Below are positions 8,221-11,905 of a DNA stretch of 11,905 nt, one piece after another. Source of the stretch: Euperipatoides rowelli (taxonomy: Eukaryota > Onychophora > Udeonychophora > Euonychophora > Peripatopsidae); NCBI GenBank assembly GCA_003024985.2, contig PXIH01S0005501.1, one strand, 5' to 3'. Positions within the stretch are counted from its first letter, which is position 1. Each line of letters begins with the position of its first letter. A program made the translations under genes and the position numbers. Under the pieces are notes generated by a model. It did no database searches, was not told where the DNA came from, and worked only from the letters and a program-made list of their open reading frames with translations.

Positions 8221-10560
8221 TTCAAATGTTGAATAATTATAATATAATAGACTGATAAATATTATTGCAGAATCAATATGATTTTTTTTTATTTTTAATT
8301 TAAAACATTTTTATTTGAAACTATCATTACATTAAGTCAAAATTTTCCCCCTCCCACGCACTGCATCTGGGAACATTCCCCTCACCAATGTGCGGTGTTT
8401 TCTTTTTGCTCTGTGATGTTTATGCTCTTCTGAAAAGCATGCATTACAAAGTGTATCTCCCACATACCTACATGCACTACCATCATATCTTAATTGGAAT
8501 AGGATCATGTTCCGAAGCCTGTAACAGCGCCATCTAATGGCTTATTCAAAACTTTTTTTTTTTTTTTTTTACAGGTCTAAAAGATCGGCACAGGAACTAT
8601 TTTTAGAAACTTTAAGTGGTGTTTTCTCCTACATAAAAAGGGCTTAAACAAAAAAAAATAAGTTTGACGCCGTGTAACGGGCTTATTTGCTAGTATTCAT
8701 TGAAGCCGTGCTTGCTCTTTCTTTAATTATCTTGACGTTGCAGTACTATATAAAGATAAAAATAAATTTATTTTAGGCTAGCAAACATACAGTACATTAA
8801 TGTACAAAGAACTTTAAAAAAAGCTTTTTATTAAAAATCCCTTAGTAAAAAGGAGAGAAAATCTGTTAATTAAAAAAAAAAAAACACTGACTATTAGTTA
8901 ATTTTATTAACAAGTGATTGAGAGAAAATAAGTACTTCTTTCCTGCTTCCATGTTAAGTATACAGTATTTATCCTCATTTATTATTAGTCATTCCAATAC
9001 CGGGATCCCCGTTATATTTTATCGGTATTTCGGATTCATAATAATAATAAGAAAATAGTGGTATTTCAGTATTAGTAGAAAAACTCTACAGACAATGTTG
9101 ATGAAAATTGATTATTAGAATTGGCTATATTTTTAACTTGATTAATTGTGCAACTATTTGGATTACATTTAATGTTTGAGATATTATCGGGGTTATGGTG
9201 ACCACCATATGAGCATCTACCATATTGCTAATATCAGCAAAATCGCTAAGTTCGTCAGTTAACCCATCCAAGAGTCCTGTGTATTTATTCTGATTAATAG
9301 TTTGATTTACTAGTTGTTGACTATATTCATAATTTGTTTGACTCTTATTACTATTAAATTTATAGCGATTAAGAATCTACAGAAGTTTAATCTATGGCCA
9401 CACTTTGTTAAAACCAGAATCTTGATTGGAAGATCTTTTTTTCTCATGTGACCTTTGATTGACAGTACTATCATTAATACTAATACTTATATTATAGCGA
9501 ATTACTTCTTGAATAAATTGTATAATTATTGCAATAATAATTATTATTAAAAGTTACTGTTACTATTATTATTATATGTTAGGCTACTGTATATATTTCC
9601 CTTTTTTAAATCTATTGTATCTGTTTGAACACTCCCGCTTATACTAGGGAATAGTAAGATAATTACTTTGTTTCTTTTTAAATAATTTAAACCCAGATTA
9701 ATGCTATTTAAGTATTATGTCAAGATTTTTATTTTTGCTTAAATTTTCAAAATTTTATAGTATTAAAATCAATTATATTTACGGTATACAGTATATATCT
9801 TTTTTTTCTATTTGTCTAGCATTTCAATTTATTTTGTCTAATTATATACGGTAACACATTTTCTGAATGGCCATTTTTCTTACACATTCTGCAAATTATA
9901 TTTGAAAATTTGTTTCTTTTGGAGCTATAGGCATTAATACTGGTATCCTGGTTTTGAAAACAAGAATTCCGTAATACCACTATTAAGTTTTTGTTTCTGA
10001 ATTGGAATCACTACTGACTATAGCTTTGCCTGAATTTTTTTGTTCTCTACATTGATTATTTATTAAAACAATAAATATTATTATTGACTCTTTATTTTTT
10101 ATTTTTTTTTGTAAAACATTGACTTTTTCTTTTTTATCATTCTGTTAGTACTTCAAGTTTTATATATTTAGTGATTTAAAAAAAAAACTAAAAATATAAT
10201 AAAATGCAATATTGTATAAAAACAAATGATGAATAAAATTCAATTCACTTATTATTATTGACTGACATTTTAGCAACACAAATTGTCTCAATTAAAATCC
10301 TTTGATGTTTATCTCATCTCCCTCCTCTCCCCCCTTTTTTTGATTTGCACTTTCCAGAACTACTCCCCTCCATAGCATGTATTTAATAAATATTTTAATA
10401 AATTTAAAAAAAAAAAGACCAATTTCAAAATAAATTCTAAATCATTTAAAAATAATTATCAAGTCAATTCTCTCTCTCCCCATCCCCCCACAAAAAAAAT
10501 CATTTTATTTTTTATTAGAGCCAATTTTATTTGACACCTTATACCAGGGGTGTCAGCTAA
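8221..10560. other. Unassigned intron, AT-rich with simple-sequence tracts
   Basis: There are no supported exons. An 18-T run at 8553-8570 followed by ACAG mimics an acceptor, but the phase needed after 7673 would read GTC TAA. The part at 8345-8550 is richer in G+C and could be an old repeat whose A-rich tail (minus strand) is the T-run. TAT/TAA trinucleotide runs lie near 9535-9575, and CT-rich runs at 10320-10340 and 10471-10490. A 7-bp hairpin, TGACACC/GGTGTCA, lies at 10532-10555. Confidence 0.6.
8527..8540. promoter_or_regulatory. CTCF-like motif GCGCCATCTAATGG
   Basis: The 14 bases differ at one position from the insect CTCF consensus as I remember it (GCGCCATCTAGYGG). On the minus strand they fit the vertebrate core CCASYAGRKGGC at 11 of 12 positions. 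It may equally be a fixed part of a dispersed repeat. No binding evidence can come from sequence alone. Confidence 0.25.
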
Positions 10561-10815
10561 TCTTAATATACTGTATAAAAGACAAAATTTATATGTACTG
10601 TATGTTTGTATCCAATAATTCTAACCAACTTCTAGAAGTGCTAGAAAGCTCATATTTGGTACGATGATAGTTTAGGAACTCAAACTGACCATAAAAATCT
10701 GAAAACGCAAAATTTAATTACGGTTGATTTTTAATTAATTAAAAACTCTTAAAATGACTAGGGCGCCTCTGGTGATAAATGTATGCAACTTTTACATAGG
10801 AAACGTATTGGAAGG

Positions 10816-11480
10816 TTTTGTCATTTTACCGTGTTTGGAAATCTTTAAAATTTTCAACTTTAAAGTAATTTTTAAGGGGAAAAAACGGTGGGTGGGGGGA
10901 GGGAGTGAAATGCTGTGGCAACGACGGGTAATGGACACCGGGGCAACGCCGGGGAGATGTTCTAAATTGGCGGGCAACAACGGGGAATGGACCACCGGGC
11001 AACGGGACAGGGTTGAATTAAGGGAGGGAGATGGGGGAAGCTTTTCGTCATTTTACCGTGTTTGGAAATCTTTAAAATTTTCAACTTTAAAGTAATTTTT
11101 AAGGAAAAATACCGGGTTGGGGGGAGGGGGCAAGGAAATGCCGTGGCAACGACGGATAATGGACACCCAGGCAAAGCCGGGGAGATGTTATAAAAATGGC
11201 CAGGCAACGATGGGGAATGGACGACTGGGCAATGAGACAGGGTTGAATTAAGGGTGGGATTAAGGGAGGGTGGTGGTAATGGATACCGGGTAGATGTTCT
11301 AAAATGGCTAGGCCACGATGGGGAATGGACCACCGGGCAACGGGACAGGGCTGAATTAAGGGAGGGAGATTGGGATTAAGGGAGGGTGGCATTAAAATGG
11401 CTGGGTAATGATGGGTAATGGACACCCGGCGAAACGCCGGAGGGGGAGATGTTTTAAAATGGCCAAGCAACGCCGGGTAA
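10816..11480 (+). repeat. G-rich internal tandem repeats of the Helitron
   Basis: A 58-bp block at 10820-10877 recurs without change at 11047-11104, a period of 227. Around it, variants of GGCAACGACGGGTAATGGAC, GGGGAGATGTTCTAAAATGG and GGGTTGAATTAAGGGAGGG recur four to five times. A longer shared stretch, 10982-11035 and 11320-11373, has few changes. The strand is strongly G-rich in an AT-rich window. Many GGG runs could form G-quadruplexes. Confidence 0.85.
11426..11440. repeat. Perfect hairpin CCGGCG-AAA-CGCCGG
   Basis: Six-base arms flank a three-base loop. It lies 45 bases before the terminal CTAG and looks like an internal, better-preserved copy of the hairpin expected next to a Helitron 3' end. 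Confidence 0.8.
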
Positions 11481-11489
11481 TTATGCTAG

Positions 11490-11905
11490 TTTTTACATAA
11501 GATCTACTTTGCCAGTGAAAATCTATCCATGATATACTCTTTCAAAAATTTCACAGGGGGGGGGGGGTTAAAAATGTTTGTAGGGGGTCATTTCGAGGTC
11601 GATTCCCTTAGTGGTGTGGGGTGGTGTAAATTCTAAAAGAAGCTAATTGTCTGAAATAATAAATTATGGACAAATTTTGTAATTTTGATTATTGATTTGA
11701 ATTTCCTTGTTTTTGTTCTTATACTTTTCTGTTATTTTTATTTTTGTATATAAAGTACCAGTATTTAGTTAAATATTTTAAAAAAAAAATGATATTAGTC
11801 TACACTTGGGCCACTCCATTACTGCTTAGAAACAAGCAAATGAATGTTTGTATTAAATTAAAAAAGAAAACAAATGAAATTTCCTTTTCTTTTTTTAAAT
11901 GAACA
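11490..11905. other. Unassigned intron after the Helitron, with a 12-G tract
   Basis: TTTCACA precedes twelve G residues (11556-11567) and GTTAAAAA follows. The same arrangement (TTTTTCACAGGGG...GGGTTAAAAA) occurs at about 7241-7270, so both may be pieces of one repeat family. GAGGTCGATTCCCTTAGTGG follows at about 11595. The rest is AT-rich with nothing recognised. Confidence 0.5.

Larger units (their letters stand above)
10561..11489 (+). mobile_element. Non-autonomous Helitron (929 bp)
   Basis: The element begins TCTTAATATACTGTATAAAA directly after an A (10560) and ends GCCGGGTAATTATGCTAG directly before a T (11490). Helitrons start with TC, end with CTRR shortly after a GC-rich hairpin, and insert between A and T without target duplication; all these points are met. 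The hairpin next to the end is worn (only GGC/GCC pair at 11461-11474), but the related copy at 11426-11440 is perfect. There are no Rep/helicase motifs, so it is non-autonomous. The GGCAACGCCGGGTA motif before the end is, from memory, common at the ends of invertebrate repeats of this kind. The minus- and plus-strand open frames of 67-123 codons inside come from the G-rich repeat and are not genes. Confidence 0.72.

Noticed and set aside
8575-8645. Possible next TMC exon after a strong T-run and ACAG
   Set aside because: The preceding exon ends in phase 0, so this would read GTC TAA at once. Another frame (SKRSAQELF...) is open for about 22 codons but lacks the expected TMC pattern.
9820-9850. 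31-nt exon-like segment with good acceptor and GTAACA
   Set aside because: The length breaks the frame after 7673 and the ten residues show no TMC similarity.
10754-11470. Open frames of 67-123 codons on both strands
   Set aside because: They lie wholly in the G-rich Helitron repeat; the Pro/His/Ser-rich minus-strand products are the repeat read in different frames.
11590-11615. GGTCGATTCCC resembling a tRNA B box
   Set aside because: No A box, no cloverleaf and no SINE-like body upstream.

Overview
The window is AT-rich animal DNA (rough estimate 70% A+T or more, two single unresolved bases at 1257 and 7022). It has long introns, simple-sequence tracts and transposon debris. It is eukaryotic: the clearest gene is split by introns with consensus GT-AG borders, and an intact-looking Helitron end pair is present. 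The phylum cannot be fixed from the sequence. The AT bias, kilobase introns and repeats suit an AT-rich invertebrate.

The main content is an internal part of a transmembrane channel-like (TMC) gene on the + strand. Its exons are 1992..2089, a tandemly duplicated exon 5453..5560 / 5643..5750, and 7598..7673. Read in phase they give about 93 residues of the TMC domain: the family signature (CWETFVGQ...), a membrane segment, a loop, and a second membrane segment. The 5' and 3' ends of the gene lie outside the window. Everything from 1 to 1991 and from 7674 to the end is most simply intron of this gene.

Region by region: 1-90 is AT-rich flank. 90-1920 is a degenerate minisatellite of about 37 bp per unit. 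1992-2089 is the signature exon. 2090-5452 is an intron with a weak case for two minus-strand terminal exons (2707-2760, 2983-3064) and otherwise unassigned DNA. 5450-5833 is a 190-bp tandem duplication carrying the second exon twice. Because both exon borders split codons, joining the two copies makes a TGA, so only one can be used in a productive message. 5834-7597 is an intron with a possible small secreted-peptide gene (6274-6736) and a hAT-like relic. 7598-7673 is the third exon. 7674-10560 is AT-rich intron with relics. 10561-11489 is a non-autonomous Helitron with a G-rich internal repeat. 11490-11905 is intron.

The points most worth checking are the duplicated exon that encodes a stop when both copies are included, the complete Helitron boundaries, the possible nested genes, and an excess of the heptamer TACTGTA/TACAGTA. 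No RNA genes, CRISPR arrays or bacterial features were seen.
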